Shown here: positions 22,264 to 32,348 of the stretch, one piece after another | Numbering within the stretch: the first letter of the stretch is position 1 | Layout: each line of letters opens with the position of its first letter | Origin: Daucus carota subsp. sativus | Taxonomy: Eukaryota; Streptophyta; Magnoliopsida; Apiales; Apiaceae | Direction: 5' to 3' | Assembly (NCBI RefSeq): GCF_001625215.2 | Contig: NC_030381.2 | Coordinates: forward strand, 50,801,214 to 50,865,213 | DNA length: 64,000 nucleotides | Translations under genes and position numbers: made by a program | Notes under the pieces: model-generated | Told to the model about the DNA's origin: nothing | The model's database searches: none | The model's input: the letters and a program-made list of their open reading frames with translations, nothing else

Positions 22264-24659
22264 GAGGTAAAAAGGTATCTGATTGCTAAGGAAGCCTTGC
22301 AGCAAAAACTTGGTCTGAAGAGCACTGATCTTCCTCTGTAGGAACTATGATCTGCTTGATTTATCAGAAAGGAACCTACCTAATATAACATTCCATCTAT
22401 CCTACACTGGACCGCGGCCAACAGAATACTCATCAATCCTTCATCATGTTAGATCTTACTGACTATTATAAGTTGGAAAATTTGAACAGTGCAAGCATTG
22501 TTTTTTACTTCATAGCAAATTCCTGCAGTGTTGCTTGTAAGCCATGTAACTTCTCGCCCCTGCATGTTATTTTGTCTATATATGATGTTAGATTATCTGT
22601 TTCCACCTTGTCCTGCCAAGGTCTTCAAGGCAACCATTTGTATCCCTTCAATCCAAATTGATATATTACTAATTAGCAAATAAAAATGACAAGCTATTAT
22701 TATCTATGAGTGCATAATCTGTCAAGGCGTTCGTTGAGGCATTCGTTGAGGCATGTAACTGATACATACTACTTGTTAATGACAAGGCACTTACCATGAT
22801 GCATTTTACACATTAGAGCAATGCTGAATTGCTCTAAATCCCCACACTGATGATAGGGAGTCATTTGCATTCTTTCCATAACGACTGTGCATTCCTGTGT
22901 CCAATCTAGGGACAAGCCTCTCTCTCACTTGATATTTTCATGTAGGATTTATGGTATTTCACTTCGTAGATTCGTAATTTTCTGCCTACAGCTAATGCAG
23001 TGAAGTTCTTGTACACTATTCGTTGTATGCAGGAGCATATTTTGTACTGCCCCCTTTGGAGTTCAAACTTTGTGAACCTGCTGGATTCTCCGCAGTGAGA
23101 GATTGTTTCGTAACCTGGAGGTACATGGCTATCACATATGTTTGTTTTTCTGTTTAGAGTGGTGAATTTGATGCTGTTTCCAAGTTTATTTTGGATCCTA
23201 ATATTTAAAATTTGCTTTTTGGTATTTCCTGAATATATGTTTAATAGATTTGACAAGCGATTGATGTAGCTATCTTTTAAAGGTTTTACATCGCTAGAAG
23301 CTTTAGTCCTAGATTTTTTATGTTACATGGAGCTACGTCACCTGTCAGCGCTTTCATCACTCATTCTATGATTTTTGTTTTCTAGTAATAAGAAACCACT
23401 AAAAGATGGTTACATACGATCACTTGTGAAGGACCAACTTCCATGTTTAACACCTAGGCTAAAAGAAATAGAACTACCCTTCCTTATATCCAGCAATGGT
23501 AATTGATCAGTTTATATCTTAATTGGCTCTCACAGTATTAGTAACACTGCCAGATTGTGTATATGCATAAAGCATTCTTACCAAAGAAGTATCTTATTTT
23601 TCTTTCATTAATTGCCGATTTGTACCTTAATTTACAGTGTTGATGCACAATCTGCCTTCCTAACAAAAATTAATTTTAGGTAGACGTAGTTGATACTATT
23701 AGACTATACCGTCTTTGAAAGGTTTTCATCACATTGCAGATGCTCTTAGTGTCCATATTCTTGTTCGAGTGTCGGACACGGATACTCGAGATAAAATGAA
23801 GAGTAGGGATGACATAAGCTGTAATAGCTTACCGGCCCAAAAGGAAGTACTATGGTGCACAAAACCAGATTTTAATTTAAGAGCTTTAAAGTGTTTCAAC
23901 AGAGTATTTAGCTGCATTTTCACTTCACCAGCCACCACTAAAACTCCTTCATAAGCTTGATAATTGGTTTTATGCTCTAGCCTGTTCTTGTTAGATAAGT
24001 ATCTACTATCTACTGTCACGTTTACCTTGACCTAAATGAAGAGAGAACATATACACGAGATATTGAACAAATGGATTGAATTTTAAGGGAGTTGATCAAC
24101 AGTACTGAGTACTGACTATGATTTTAATAGGTAAAAAACAGTCGATTCTTAAAGCTTAAGTTAATTTCTTTTAAATGTTTTTCTGGTCTTTTATAGCAAT
24201 GAGAATGATAATGTGTTTTAAAATCCTATTGGTTGATAATGAATGAATGAGTTACTTGGTTGATAGTAATAAGGTTTTAATTTTACCAAAAGTTAATACG
24301 CGAGAATAAGATTACGATTCTTCTTAACCGGGTTCCCTTGAACGAAACAGTCCCTTATGGATAGGGCATTGATGTAGGTGTGTTGTTTTTGGATAACAGA
24401 GCTTTTATTGCTTTTATTGTTTGCAAGTGCATGCAGAGATCCCCTCTTTCAGGAAAATGAGCATGACTGTGGCCCAAAAATTTACCCATGTAAGCTTTTT
24501 ATTTAGGTTTTCTGCAATCATGGGCACCACTTTTTCTCTGATGACCAACAACATCTTATGTTTGTTTATTTAGATCTGCAAGCATTTCACAAGGAAGCTG
24601 TTTTTATAAGAAGCTATTCATTGTCATCTCTGGCTCTTCTACAGACACAGCTACACTAG
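22264..24659 (+). CDS. Unrecognised multi-exon gene, possibly decaying
   Basis: Exon-like segments in order: 22264-22338 (VKRYLIAKEALQQKLGLK); 22343-about 22447 in a shifted frame (YDLLDLSERNLPNITFH, then SYTGPRPTEYSSILHH); 23033-23120 (YFVLPPLEFKLCEPAGFSAV); 23386-23498 (KKPLKDGYIRSLVKDQL); 23740-about 23846 (ALSVHILVRVSDTDTRDK); 24453-24489; 24574-24659 (LQAFHKEAVFIRSYSLSS, ending in TAG). The three junctions I could test best, 23120/23386, 23498/23740 and 24489/24574, have GT/AG borders and keep phase, which is unlikely by chance. The junctions at 22339-22342 and 22447 do not fit, so the upstream part is frameshifted or mis-modelled, and the donor used at 23847 is weak. No family is recognised and no function is proposed. 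It could be a lineage-specific gene, or a partial copy of one. Confidence 0.4.
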
Positions 24660-25274
24660 TAGGCTTCTCTTGTGACTGATATTGATGAAATTTGCTTTAT
24701 CGTGAATGGCATTGAGGTGACCAACAATAATAATAGTGCAAGTCACAATTTTTGAGAGATGAGCTTGTGTGGTGGAAGTTGGGTGTTAATTGGTGGGATT
24801 TGGGGACCATATTTTTTTTGATGGACAACCTGAGGATCAAAATTTAAAGACCCTACCCATCTGTAACCTCAAAGATTAAGATTAAGGAAAGAAAAAAGAA
24901 CTATAGAATGTTAAGAGTTAATTTACTTAGAAATTGATTTTAACCAAAAAATCTGAATCTGATTTGCATTTTGGGTTCCAGACTCTCTGTGGTATTAGAT
25001 ACTATGTAATATTCATTGCAGGAACAATGAACAGAAACAGGAGATTTGGAATAATAAAATTACAGTGAAACAAAATATTAATCAGATCACAGTTCATTTT
25101 ACTACAACAGAGATCTGCTATTACAGCAGTAAATATATTTTTGTTACTTGTTAGGGGGTGGGGAACATAGGTGGAAACCATTGAGAAAAAGAAAGTTTTC
25201 ATTGATATGGGTGAAACTTGAATACAAGCACACCAAATGATGTGTTTCAACCCTTTACTGATATGCAAGTGTTA
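24660..25274. other. Intergenic
   Basis: Probable 3' flank of the preceding unrecognised gene, followed by AT-rich sequence. No further feature is visible. Confidence 0.4.
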
Positions 25275-25465
25275 TACTCCTTCTGTCCCATTTTATGTGA
25301 ATCATTTTCCTTTTTGAATGTACCAAAAGAATGGACCTTTCATTTTTAGCATCTATCAAGTTTATTACATCTACATATTTATGCGGTTAAGATTAAGTTA
25401 AACACTTATTTTTTTAAAAACTGTGCTAGTCAAAGAAGCTCGTATAAATTGAGATGAAGGGAGTA
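25275..25465. mobile_element. Stowaway-type MITE, diverged
   Basis: TACTCCTTCTGTCCCATTTT at the left and AAATTGAGATGAAGGGAGTA at the right are imperfect inverted repeats with TA edges. There is no coding capacity. Confidence 0.65.
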
Positions 25466-27340
25466 TTATACTCCTATCTAAATACTTTCAGAAAAGCAGT
25501 AAAAATGAAAATTGGGCCATACAAACATTGAGGTGTCAACATCCATGTAAAGGCACTTGATTAGTTAATTTAAGTTGAGAAGACTCTTCTTCACCTTACT
25601 ATTAACTAGGACCTTCCCACAAAAATATTAGTCTTACATACATGCATTACTAATTCTACATGTACAGAGGCCTTACCCTATCACTCTTATAGTCCCATGC
25701 CGATTAATAACTCTGCACTGTTTGTACGTTCATCTATGTATATAGTATGTACAGTAGCATTTACATGCATATTGAGGTGCAGTGATATTCTACACTACAA
25801 CTGCAGCTCAAATAATCCCATCAAGGCATTAAAGAATGTGATGATCACTGGTATACTGTACAACTGTAGGAGTAGATAAGAATAAGAAGCATAGCAATTA
25901 ATTCACAATTTATATCACATTTTACCCTTCACTTATTTTCATGTCATTTGTAAAGTTGTTAAACTCACCTTGTACAACACTGTAGCATTAGATGCTTATC
26001 AAATTTCACTGGAACAACTTATGATCGTAGAAATCGGGAATCAAAACTAATTGGTTGACCTTCTAATTCAGGATTTATTGGATTCCCGAATTAATCGGTT
26101 GACCTTCGAATTCAAGATTTATTGGATATTTTTTGAATAAATCGAGAAAAATTTAGTTTAATCAGAATGTAATCGGTAAAATATTTTTCAAGAATTAATC
26201 GGGAAATTAATCTAGGATTTTTTAAGAGATTAGTCAAAATTGATAATGAAATAATATATTTCAATAATAAACTACCTCATTGCTTGTGTATGTGCTTTCA
26301 TTTTCTCTCTTTTTTCCCATTTGGGTCAAAAAAAAACTTCAGAGTTGGATAAGGATTGTGAAATAAGATAGATTGTTCTGACCAATGGTTCATCTCCACC
26401 TTTCCCGGTCAGAAACCAGCTTTTGTCATAGTACTACTTACTCTGGTACTCTGAGGTCTCAGCCTGATTACCATTCAAAACTTACTTACATATGCATAAA
26501 TGTGTGTAAAGATGATAAGATTGATCGATATGGAAACCTGTCAACTAACAGGCGAGGTTGGATGATCAAAGCTGGAATCAACAAGTCAGATTTTTTACTT
26601 CTACTTATGGTAAAATATTTAGAAACAGTTGAGAATGAGCTTACCGCCCGTTGCTAGTTTAACTTCCGTTACTAATTGTACCACCCGTTACTCACTCGTT
26701 TAACTTCCGTTACTTTTTTAAAGTAACAAACCCCCTCATATGTCGTCTTCTGCTTTATTTGTCGTTTAAGACAATTTTTCCGCTACCTTTTGTCGTGTAA
26801 TGTTAATTTTTACGTTACAATTGCAAATTTTGGCTGTTTATCCTTTATCAATGGCGCAAAAAACGTGGGCGAAAATTGGGACCCTATAACCGTTTCTTTT
26901 AATATAACGCATATATCAATAGTATATAATTCAAGATTTCTTTTCTATCTATCATTGATATGCAAAAACCATCCTCTATATCTAGCAACAAATTGAAGTC
27001 TTAGAGCTTGGTTTTCTGAGTTTTCCTGTTTTTTTTCCATATAATCTGTTTGTCACCCCTTTCACAACACACAAACAGCAAAGCAACTCTGTAGCAGACA
27101 CTTAAGAACCCTCATTAAAATCTATTTCCCTTGTTTGGTATTTTCTCTCTTTGGTTTATATAATCAGTTTTGAAAATTCACTCTTCTGTAGTTCTGTCTC
27201 AGAAAGTCGAACACCCTTGTCAATTGTCATGTCCTCTTTTTATATAATTTAAAACTCTCTCTGTTATGGTTGTTGTCTATTTCTGCCCTGAAGCTGCTGG
27301 AAACTAGTTTTGGTGTTACTGAAAGATTGTGACAGGTTTT
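25466..27340. other. Intergenic; contains one CCGATTAATC-type repeat
   Basis: No gene is supported. Around 26030-26210 the words AATCGGGAATC, GAATTAATCGG and TTAATCGGGAAATTAATC recur. They relate this patch to the dispersed repeat at 44710-44890, 53820-54360 and 57398-57590. Around 26645-26720 CCGTTACT recurs about four times. From about 27000 the sequence becomes TC-rich and is probably upstream or leader sequence of the S40 gene. Confidence 0.45.
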
Positions 27341-27433
27341 CTGGCAAGGTTACTACTCAAACTGGACTGTTTACAGTGTGGTAACTTTTCCCTTGACCTT
27401 TATTTTACTATCTTAAAGATCTCGTGTTTTGCT

Positions 27434-27652
27434 TCTCCCTCTGTTTGCTCTCATTTCTTTACAATGTTTTTTATTGTTTGACATTTTTTAAGGTGTATGT
27501 AAAATATAGTTTCATAACTTAATTTAAAATTTTCCATTTTTTATGAATATTTAAACATTAAATTTTTATTCAAAATAAAAAAATAATATAATTTATGAAG
27601 TTACACTTTATGGAACTCTTAGAATGCGTGACAAACCTCCCGTCCCCAAGGT
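27434..27652. mobile_element. Degenerate Stowaway-like element
   Basis: CTCCCTCTGTTTGCTCTCAT on the left and CCTCCCGTCCCCAAGG on the right resemble decayed family ends. The interior matches family B in GAATATTTAAACATTAAATT. It lies about 200 bp upstream of the S40 start, so it may sit in the promoter or in a leader intron. Confidence 0.4.
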
Positions 27653-27852
27653 AAATAAGTTAAGCAGTTATTAAGTTATTACTGTATTTATTTTAAGCCA
27701 AAAAGGGAAAAAAAAAACTATTTACTGTACTTATATATAGGCTCTACTTGTTGAAGCTGGGGATCAGTTGGTTTCCTTTTTTCTTCTTTAGAAGTGTTGA
27801 CATTCAAAAGTTCACATCTTATATTTTTTAGTACTTGAGCTAGGCATCAACA

Positions 27853-28350
27853 ATGGCAGATGAAAAAAATGAGTTTCAAGAAGAGGAAATGTGGAGTGTA
27901 GCTTCAAAGGGGAAGCAAAGGAAAGGAGCTTTCAGCTTTAAGAAAAAGAAATCTTTGATTTCTTCTTCTTCTACTTCTTGTTTATCAACTGCATGGCACT
28001 CACCTTTGCCTTCTACACCCAAAATGATGATTCCAAAGGCTAAAAATGTGGTAAATGAAGGTGATAATCTAGCTGGTCAGCAATACTCAGCCCCAATGAA
28101 AATACCAGGTCACTATGGTGGTAAAGATGCAATGAAGAATGGAAATGAGTATGATGGTGAGAATGATGATGATGATGAAGAAGAAGATGGAGAGATGATA
28201 CCTCCTCATGAATACATAGCAAAGAAGATGGAAAGGACAAGAATTGCTTCACATTCCATGTGTGAAGGAGTTGGAAGGACTTTGAAAGGGAGAGATCTTT
28301 GCAATCTGAGAAATGCAATTTTGTCACAAACTGGCTTTCTTGAAAAATGA
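27853..28350 (+). CDS. Senescence regulator S40 family (DUF584) protein
   Basis: Intronless, 165 residues. The family layout is complete: an N-terminal EEEMWSVASKG block, a basic KKKKS patch, a serine run, a Pro/Ser segment with WHSPLPSTPKMMIP, an acidic Asp/Glu run (DDDDEEEDGE), and the C-terminal signature MIPPHEYIAKK followed by RTLKGRDLCNLRNAI. S40 proteins are small, plant-specific and largely nuclear; members are induced in leaf senescence, by ABA, salicylic acid or darkness, and their biochemical activity is unknown. The start ATG at 27853 is the first in frame and gives a usual family N-terminus. The upstream 500 bases are TC-rich and may hold a leader intron. Confidence 0.92.
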   Translation: MADEKNEFQEEEMWSVASKGKQRKGAFSFKKKKSLISSSSTSCLSTAWHSPLPSTPKMMIPKAKNVVNEGDNLAGQQYSAPMKIPGHYGGKDAMKNGNEYDGENDDDDEEEDGEMIPPHEYIAKKMERTRIASHSMCEGVGRTLKGRDLCNLRNAILSQTGFLEK

Positions 28351-28600
28351 TCATCATTTTCACCAGCCAAAGCTAATGGTCATGGGCAGTTGGGCACCCC
28401 TCTTTGTTCTAGTTTTTTTTTTACATCTTGATATGGTAGAGGTTCTCTCTCAGTTACTTTGGGCATTCTAAGAGCATAGATAGCTATAGTAAAACTTAGT
28501 TGATGGTGTGATGCCCAAATTTTTAATCTGACATGGGTTTTTTGTTATGGATTTCTCAAGTGACCTCTGCTACTAATTGCTCAAACTTAGTATAAATCTA

Positions 28601-28827
28601 CTATCATGTTTGGGGAACCTCACATTTCTAACATCCAAAATATTGAATTCACATAAACGACTATCCTCATTCTCATTCGACGTTCATTTTTTGACTATCT
28701 TAGATGACAAACACGATGAACACAGCTCGGACAAAAGTTTTGAATAAAAAAATGAACGTCGAGTAGGTATAACCCGCATCCGTGAATTCAATATTTTTGG
28801 ATGGTAGAAATGTGAGGAGCTATCATG
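28601..28827. mobile_element. Foldback MITE with 8-bp target duplication
   Basis: CCTCACATTTCTAACATCCA on the left is mirrored by TGGATGGTAGAAATGTGAGG on the right. The symmetry continues inwards through ATATTGAATTCAC/GTGAATTCAATAT and CGACGTTCATTTTTTGA/AAAATGAACGTCG. CTATCATG is present just outside both ends (28601-28608 and 28820-28827). Eight bases fits a hAT-type duplication. It lies about 250 bp past the S40 stop codon. Confidence 0.7.
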
Positions 28828-29141
28828 CTTTTTGTGGCCTTGGTGCATGGTAAACAAATAAGATATAAAACTATTGACTTATTATCACAATATTTTTTCA
28901 TTTACACCGGACTGATTTTCAGTAATTAGAGTATTATTTTAAGTTGTTTATTTAGTTTTTTGATTCGGAAATCTTATATACGTACTTAGCGTGAGGTTAA
29001 TGTTATGAATTAAAAATTTCCATTACAAAATATAGTTGTATGGTTAAAATCACTTTCAGATCTTTTATAAAAATTCACACGTCGCTGGAAACCATACATT
29101 TCTGATCTAGTTTTATGTTTCCTCTTTATTTTCCTAATTAA

Positions 29142-29556
29142 GAGCATCTCTAATGGGGTTGGCTATAATCATTGCCTAAATTGGATATTATGTAAAATTT
29201 GTTGAACATGTAAGATATTGTGCTTCAATGATATTGGCTATATTGATTAGCTATAGTTTAAAAATAATATGTTATTAATATTTAGATTGTTATAAATAGA
29301 ATATATTAGTTTAACATGGTAATAAATAATATGTAATCAGCGGGAAGGAGGAAAATAAAGTGCGGAACATGACGTGGAATTCACTACAGATCTTTAGCGG
29401 ATCGACAAATATAACCATCCATAGGAGGATGGCTATAATTATACACAAGTGCTTGTTGTGGTTGGAGTTAATTTTTTGTGAACATTGGTTATAAAATTTA
29501 ATTTTGAAAAGCCACCTAGATTTTTAGCTAAGGGCTTGGGAGGGTTGAAGATGCTC
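29142..29556. mobile_element. Tourist/Harbinger-type MITE
   Basis: GAGCATCTCTAATGG and TTGAAGATGCTC are diverged inverted ends of the same family as 1416-1719 and 6591-6985, flanked by TAA at 29139-29141 and 29557-29559. The interior words TTGGCTATAATCA and ATATTGGCTATATTGA are shared with the 1416 copy. Confidence 0.8.
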
Positions 29557-30109
29557 TAAGAGGTTGCTAAATTCATAGACAAATGGTTGGAGTTGAGTTT
29601 TTCGAGTTGTTGGTTAAATTTTTTTATTTTAAATATGTCAACTCACCTTTTAGTCAAGCGTTTCCCTTTGTTTTTGTGTGACGAACAGATTATCTTCGTC
29701 AATAAGATAATAATTCATATAGAGTAAGCCCTGTAAACCTGACCTCAGTGAGGTGAAATACTGAAATGTATCTGTCTCTCTCTTTGTCCTACTTTTGGTC
29801 CGCAACTACATGCTGAAAGCGATGGATCGGTTTCTTTATAGGATCGTCCATATTTATATTTATTTAGTTTTATTAAATTTGGATTAAGTGAGATTAGTTC
29901 CGAATATTTGAAATCAATCCGAATCCAATTTATTCGGTTACAAAATATAAATGACAAATAAAAATAAATAAATATAAATATAGATTTAAGTCAGTTTGAT
30001 CCAAAATTGATCTTATAAAAATATAAATTCTAATATTTACCCCAACTCAAAAATACAAACTCTAACACATTGAGAATATTAAATGTAATTATAAATCAAA
30101 AGCTTTTAA

Positions 30110-30162
30110 AATAATAATAAATTCGATTTTTTTCAAAAAAAAAAAAATAATAATAAATTCGA
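30110..30162. repeat. Micro-insertion of 17 bp with 18-bp direct repeats
   Basis: AATAATAATAAATTCGAT is perfect at 30110-30127 and 30145-30162. The 17 bases between are TTTTTTC followed by ten A. The length of the perfect repeat makes a target-site duplication a good explanation. Confidence 0.6.
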
Positions 30163-30867
30163 TGTTTCATGCGCTAAATTAAAGTAGTTTGCAACTTTGC
30201 ATAACTTTTGAAGGATCTTGATAGAACTTGCTCTATCTGCAACGTTGGGCTAATCTAAAATAAAATAAAAATCCAGGGCCAAAGCCCAACCTTGCATAAG
30301 CCGACTTATAGGAATAGCTCCACACGACATAGCTGTTTATAAATCTGAAGTCAATTTGGAAGTACTTTTTGTTGTTTCTCCGCGGAGCATATATTATTGG
30401 TACTGGGAGCAGAAAACACACGCTTTTTTCGATCAAATTTAGGCCGGAGTATCTTTTGTTGTTTCTCCACGGAGCATGGGATCGGTGAATTTATCCTTGA
30501 TTGTGACTTTTGTTCACCCAAAAAGGTATTAGAATATATGTTCATCTCAATTGGGTTAAATTAATGAAAATGTGTATGATCGAAAACTTTGAAAAAAAAG
30601 AGTTAGTATACAAAATTATTCTCAATCTTTTTTTTTTCAAATCTTGATTATAAATGTATATTACTTTCACTCCCACTGATATCTAAAATCAGTAATTTGT
30701 TTGAAACATCATTTGTGAAAAAATTGGATCAAAATTTAGGATACATGTAAGAAGACGTGAACATGTCTGCTAGTTAAGTTTCTTTACTCCGATTTATACA
30801 CTAAGACGGTGCAAAAAATTTCTATAAAAAAAAGCAAAATTTGCCAGCTACAAAAAGAATAATAGCC

Positions 30868-30928
30868 GTATTTTCATGATGACTAATACTTATTATAAAA
30901 ATAACTGTATTAGTCATCATGAAAATAC
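30868..30928. repeat. Perfect 22-bp inverted repeat
   Basis: GTATTTTCATGATGACTAAT-AC at 30868-30889 is the exact reverse complement of 30907-30928, with a 17-base AT loop. Imperfect pairing continues outside, with AGCTACAAAA on the left and TTTTGTAGCC on the right. It is probably a small MITE remnant. Confidence 0.65.
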
Positions 30929-30967
30929 ATTTTGTAGCCGTAAATCCAAAATTCTTGTTATAAAACC

Positions 30968-31221
30968 TACTCCCTCTGTCCCAGTCAATTGTATACGTTT
31001 CTTTTTCACTGCTCGACACGCTTTTTAAGGCTCTTATAAAACATAGTTTTACAACTTTTTTTTCAGATTTTCTTTTTTTGTATAAAAATATAAATGTTAT
31101 ACTTTTATAAAAAAAAGAAAATCTTAAAAATAATTTACATAACTATATTATATTGAAGCATTAAAGTCCGTGCCGCGCCCCCGTCCCCCAATGTATACTA
31201 TTGACTGGGACGGAGGGAGTA
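30968..31221. mobile_element. Stowaway-type MITE, family B
   Basis: TACTCCCTCTGTCCCAGTCA and TGACTGGGACGGAGGGAGTA are near-perfect 20-bp inverted ends with TA at the edges. It sits about 470 bp upstream of the first small-protein gene. Confidence 0.9.
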
Positions 31222-31440
31222 TATAATTAAACACCTAAAGTAGTGGATATATACATGCAAAGAAGTGATGTAAAACTATAGAGTCAAATCTGTCAGCGCC
31301 AATATTAATCTTTAATATAAACACAAGAGACCAAAATGAATCAGCTCTCTTGAGTCTTGACGGATGTTTCGAGGAATTATGGAGTCACTTACAATTAAAC
31401 CAAATGAAATTTCGCAAGTCTTTATGTTGGATGCTTCATG

Positions 31441-31554
31441 CTTGGTTATCAAGTAAAGTTGACTTTGTCAATACGTGTGGTGTGGAGCATGCATGCTAAG
31501 AATTATACTTATGATTTTTCGAACGACCTTTGGTTGTCTTTGTCTATATATATG
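31441..31554 (+). promoter_or_regulatory. Conserved promoter block and TATA box, small gene 1
   Basis: CTTGGTTATCAAGTAAAGTT, then GACTTTGTCAATACGTGTGG, is almost identical to the block upstream of the second copy (33960-34055). It holds a TTGAC W-box core on the + strand, its complement GTCAA, and an ACGTG core. CTATATATATG at 31544-31554 is a good TATA box, about 140 bp before the start codon. Known plant W-box/ACGT combinations respond to stress or ABA; that role here is inference. Confidence 0.55.
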
Positions 31555-31690
31555 TGACCCAGCTGAGGAAAGGAAAATCAAGAACAAAGCAATTACAACT
31601 ATCTATAACACTACAGAGCACAATTTACATACACACACAAACAAGCAAACACAAGATCATCAGGGTTTCATTTATTTGTCAGTTCTGAAA

Positions 31691-31954
31691 ATGGCATTGT
31701 TTTCTATGTTCCTTGGCTGCTTCTTGGATTCATCGCCGCGGCTTGCTGTTGAAGGTGATGAAAAACTTGTTGCTTCTACTCCACACAGCCTGGAGAAACT
31801 CTACTCTGAATCTGAATCTGAATCTGAATCTGAATCGTTCAGTGACCAAGATGTCAAAAGGGAAGACATTACAAACATGATTAGTAACAATTCGAAAGGA
31901 GCCCACATAGTCGTCTCTTACTTCCCCATCGGATCAAGATTATCTTGTATATAA
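31691..31954 (+). CDS. Unrecognised 87-residue protein, tandem copy 1
   Basis: Intronless, starting at the ATG at 31691; the frame is open further upstream but only this start matches the paralogue at 34220. Both proteins begin MALFSMFLGCFLDSSP, continue with a variable acidic middle, and end in a conserved block, here KGAHIVVSYFPIGSRLSCI. The middle of this copy holds five Ser-Glu pairs encoded by a hexanucleotide repeat (TCTGAA, 31807-31836). There is no clear cleavable signal peptide; the N-terminus is short and hydrophobic with one Cys. I do not recognise the family. Neighbouring promoter elements suggest stress-type regulation, which is only inference. TATA box at 31544, likely leader about 110 bases. 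Confidence 0.7.
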   Translation: MALFSMFLGCFLDSSPRLAVEGDEKLVASTPHSLEKLYSESESESESESFSDQDVKREDITNMISNNSKGAHIVVSYFPIGSRLSCI

Positions 31955-31959
31955 TCATC

Positions 31960-32187
31960 AGCTTGTTAGATGCTATAAATTAATGGTTTTTTGTAGTGTG
32001 GTATGAATGTTGAAGAGCTATGTAAAGTTTTGTTGTTCTATAGTAGTATAGTTTAGTAATACGTGATTGGTTTTTTTAGGAGCGGAATCAGTAGCAAAAA
32101 AATTGCATGTACTCGTGAATTAAAGGTAGAAAAATCTAGTTGCTTCGATTACAAGTTACCTCAAAATATAACTAAAATTATGTAAAA
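31960..32187. other. 3' flank of small gene 1
   Basis: AT-rich sequence, probably including the 3' untranslated region. No other feature. Confidence 0.35.
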
Positions 32188-32348
32188 CACTAAAAAAAAC
32201 ATGATAAAACCAACCGTAAAAAACGGTCGATTAAGACATAAAACGGTCGGTTTTACGTTTAAAACCGACCAAAAAAGGAGGTCGGATTTAACATGGTCGG
32301 TTATGATTATTTGGTCGAGTTTAAGCTTTAAAACCGACCATCTTAGTG
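32188..32348. mobile_element. Possible CACTA-type fragment with subterminal repeats
   Basis: CACTAAAAAAAAC at 32188 and TCTTAGTG ending at 32348 resemble CACTA (En/Spm) termini. In between AAACCGACC or GGTCGGTTT occurs at least six times in both orientations, as subterminal repeats do. No 3-bp target duplication matches, so it may be a deleted piece of a larger element. Confidence 0.4.

Larger units (their letters stand above)
29560..30967. other. Intergenic with short repeats
   Basis: No gene supported. GTTGTTTCTCC(G/A)CGGAGCAT occurs at about 30370 and 30458, an 88-bp spaced duplication. A micro-insertion (30110-30162) and a perfect hairpin (30868-30928) are listed separately. Confidence 0.5.

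Noticed and set aside
28040-28363. His-rich protein opposite the S40 gene
   Set aside because: It is the complement of the acidic Asp/Glu codon run of S40 and has no independent support.
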